From positions 5,223 through 69,222 of the forward strand of contig CBIHNR010000002.1 in assembly GCA_966211215.1 (NCBI GenBank): DNA of 64,000 nucleotides, read 5' to 3'. Position 1 is the first letter of the stretch, and each line of letters starts with the position of its first letter. Origin of the DNA: Desertivirga sp966211215 (lineage in GTDB: Bacteria > Bacteroidota > Bacteroidia > Sphingobacteriales > Sphingobacteriaceae). The notes beneath the pieces are model-generated. The model searched no databases. It saw only the letters and a program-made list of their open reading frames with translations, and had not been told where the DNA came from. A program made the position numbers and the translations under genes. Positions 62,165 to 64,000 of this stretch are shown one piece after another.

Positions 62165-64000
62165 ATGTTAGGATTTTTAAATAAAATTTTCGGAAGTAAA
62201 TCTGAACGAGATATAAAACAGATTCAGCCCTTGGTTGATCAAATTAAGGCTGAATATGCTAAGCTCTCGAACCTTAGCAATGATGAATTGCGAGGTAAGA
62301 CACTTGAGCTTAAAGCAAAAATTGCCGAGGCTTTGGCTGAAATCGACAAAGAGATAGCTACTTTGAGGGCAAAAGCTGAAGATCCCGCCTTGGCGATCCA
62401 CGATAAAACTGAAATTTACGATGAGGTTGATAAGCTGATTAAAGATCGCGATAAAGAGCTTGAAAAAGTTTTGTTGGAGGTTTTGCCTCTGGGTTTTGCC
62501 GTAGTTAAAGAAACAGCTCGCCGATTTACCGAAAATAAAACCATTGAAGTAACTGCTACCGATTTTGACAGGGAACTTGCGGCGCGTAAGCCTAACGTTA
62601 AAATAGAAGGAGATAAAGCGATTCACCATAATACCTGGTTAGCCGCCGGAAATGAAGTGACCTGGAATATGATTCACTACGATGTGCAGCTTATTGGCGG
62701 TATCGTACTTCATCAGGGTAAAATCTCGCAGATGGCTACCGGTGAGGGTAAAACCCTGGTAGGAACTTTGCCTGCTTACTTAAATGCATTAGCCGGACAA
62801 GGGGTTCATATCGTGACTGTGAACGATTACCTTGCTCGCCGTGACTCTGAGTGGAACGGGCCTCTTTTTGAATTCCACGGCCTATCGGTAGACTGTATCG
62901 ACAGGCATCAGCCAAACTCTGAAGCGCGTCGTAAAGCGTACCATGCAGACATTACTTTCGGTACCAACAACGAATTTGGTTTTGACTACCTGCGAGACAA
63001 TATGACCAATACGCCAGAGAGCCTGGTACAAGGCAAGTTGCATTTCGCTATGGTAGATGAGGTTGACTCTGTATTAATTGATGATGCCCGTACACCATTA
63101 ATTATCTCTGGCCCTATTCCTCGTGGCGATGAGCACGAGTTTTATGAGTTAAAGCCAAGGATTGAGCGTTTGGTAAATGCTCAGAAAAATTATATAACAT
63201 CTGTTTTGAATGAAGCTAAAAAGCAAATTGCAGATGGAAAAACCGGTCCCACCGAAGGTGGCCTTGCCTTATTTAGGGCGCATAGAGGCTTACCTAAAAA
63301 CAAAGCCCTGATCAAATACCTCAGTGAGCCTGGCATGAAACAAGTTCTTACCAAAACAGAGAACTATTACATGCAGGATCAAGGCAAAGAAATGCCTAAA
63401 GCCGATGCAGAATTATTCTTCGTAATTGATGAAAAGCATAATTCGGTTGAACTAACAGAGAAAGGGATTGAACTAATAACAGCTTCAGGCGAAGACCCAC
63501 ATTTCTTCGTTATGCCAGACGTAGGTACTGAAATAGCTGAAATCGAAAAGTCTTCATTGCCTAATGATGAAAAAATAGCCCGCAAAGATGAGTTGATGAG
63601 AGATTTCTCTATCAAGTCTGAGCGTATTCACTCTGTAAACCAATTATTAAAAGCCTACACCGTCTTCGAACGCGATGTGGAGTACATTATTGACGAAGGC
63701 AAGGTAAAAATTGTTGATGAGCAGACTGGCCGTATCATGGAAGGCCGTCGTTATTCCGACGGATTACACCAGGCTATTGAAGCGAAAGAGAATGTGAAAG
63801 TAGAGGATGCGACACAAACTTATGCAACCATTACTTTGCAAAACTACTTCAGAATGTACCATAAGCTTGCTGGTATGACCGGTACTGCAACTACAGAAGC
63901 GGGCGAGTTATGGCAGATTTATAAACTGGATGTGGTTGAAATTCCAACGAATTTACCAACCAAGCGTAAAGACATGGAGGATAAGGTTTATCGTACCATG
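62165..64000 (+). CDS. secA: Preprotein translocase ATPase SecA (3' partial)
   Basis: The ATG at 62165 opens a frame that runs uninterrupted to the window edge (612 codons); the C-terminal third is missing. It begins MLGFLNKIFGSKSERDIKQI, with Walker A MATGEGKTLV (about 190-199) and the DEAD-like motif MVDEVDSVLIDDARTPLIIS, both SecA hallmarks. A long charged insertion near residues 60-150 is typical of Bacteroidota SecA. The motor powers post-translational export through SecYEG; SecG is encoded at 57303. Confidence 0.96.
   Translation, partial: MLGFLNKIFGSKSERDIKQIQPLVDQIKAEYAKLSNLSNDELRGKTLELKAKIAEALAEIDKEIATLRAKAEDPALAIHDKTEIYDEVDKLIKDRDKELEKVLLEVLPLGFAVVKETARRFTENKTIEVTATDFDRELAARKPNVKIEGDKAIHHNTWLAAGNEVTWNMIHYDVQLIGGIVLHQGKISQMATGEGKTLVGTLPAYLNALAGQGVHIVTVNDYLARRDSEWNGPLFEFHGLSVDCIDRHQPNSEARRKAYHADITFGTNNEFGFDYLRDNMTNTPESLVQGKLHFAMVDEVDSVLIDDARTPLIISGPIPRGDEHEFYELKPRIERLVNAQKNYITSVLNEAKKQIADGKTGPTEGGLALFRAHRGLPKNKALIKYLSEPGMKQVLTKTENYYMQDQGKEMPKADAELFFVIDEKHNSVELTEKGIELITASGEDPHFFVMPDVGTEIAEIEKSSLPNDEKIARKDELMRDFSIKSERIHSVNQLLKAYTVFERDVEYIIDEGKVKIVDEQTGRIMEGRRYSDGLHQAIEAKENVKVEDATQTYATITLQNYFRMYHKLAGMTGTATTEAGELWQIYKLDVVEIPTNLPTKRKDMEDKVYRTM

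Noticed and set aside
62177..62629. 150-codon minus-strand frame in secA
   Set aside because: It is antisense to an intact SecA N-terminus that runs open to the window edge.
1..64000. CRISPR arrays, tRNA or rRNA genes, transposases or prophage
   Set aside because: I saw no regularly spaced direct repeats, no cloverleaf-like or rRNA-like stretches, and no transposase, integrase or phage proteins. A tRNA scan could confirm this.

Overview
The window looks like chromosomal DNA of a Bacteroidota bacterium, most likely Sphingobacteriaceae (Pedobacter-like; the genus is an inference). The evidence is: TAnnTTTG promoter elements directly upstream of several genes; almost no purine-rich ribosome binding sites; many lipoproteins ending the signal in SC; and families typical of the phylum (DUF4292, DUF4369-TlpA, DUF5686, PorP/SprF, CarboxypepD_reg proteins, MG2/TonB-plug hybrids). 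Most of it is core genome. I found no tRNA, rRNA, CRISPR array, transposase or prophage genes.

Layout. 1-7256 (+): end of an NMO/FabK-like oxidoreductase, acylphosphatase, a Wzx-like flippase, dut, a TPR protein, a DUF4292 lipoprotein, an EnvC-like degenerate LytM protein and two tandem TatA proteins. 7478-10235: gatA and a lytic transglycosylase, ending in a shared bidirectional terminator against a minus-strand pectinesterase. 10232-17669 (mostly -): pectinesterase, aldo/keto reductase, cytochrome c, a lone PorP/SprF (+), clpS, an MG2/TonB-plug hybrid and dcd. 17889-19670 (+): phosphopantetheinyl transferase, lipB and DUF2752. 19667-26833: a conserved but uncharacterised envelope cluster, RDD / SpoIIM / membrane protein / DUF4129 / DUF4350 / MoxR / DUF58, broken before DUF58 by a patch of palindromic repeats. 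26834-37140: a diverged four-helix IVP-like protein, purD, two DUF4369-TlpA oxidoreductases, an arginase-fold protein with degraded metal ligands, an epimerase, a phosphoserine phosphatase fused to a PGDH remnant plus ACT domain, a MACPF lipoprotein and a dienelactone hydrolase with a twin-arginine motif.

37141-48113 is the most accessory-like part: an Ig-like/heme lipoprotein, a frameshifted membrane protein, a Crp/Fnr regulator divergent from a sterol-desaturase-family enzyme with an FNR-type palindrome between them, a tiny lipoprotein behind a consensus promoter, a subclass B1 metallo-beta-lactamase, a VOC protein, a voltage-gated K+ channel with a zinc-ribbon tail, a HIT protein, a DUF5686 protein and several palindromic repeats. 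48114-64000 returns to core genes: ilvE, an AsmA-like protein, miaB, a sigma-54 activator, lptE, a very acidic repeat protein, secG, groES-groEL, an orphan YhcG-type PDDEXK nuclease, an MscS channel and the 5' part of secA. A four-helix-bundle (23S rRNA IVP-type) gene bracketed by complementary ends is wedged between miaB and the sigma-54 activator.

Functional themes are envelope biogenesis and export (flippase, EnvC-like, lytic transglycosylase, TatA, SecG, SecA, LptE), nucleotide and cofactor metabolism (dut, dcd, purD, lipB, PPTase) and proteostasis (clpS, groESL). The items most worth a second look are the IVP cassette, the phosphatase-PGDH fusion, the MACPF lipoprotein, the degraded arginase-fold protein, the Crp/Fnr intergenic palindrome and the MoxR/DUF58/SpoIIM cluster.
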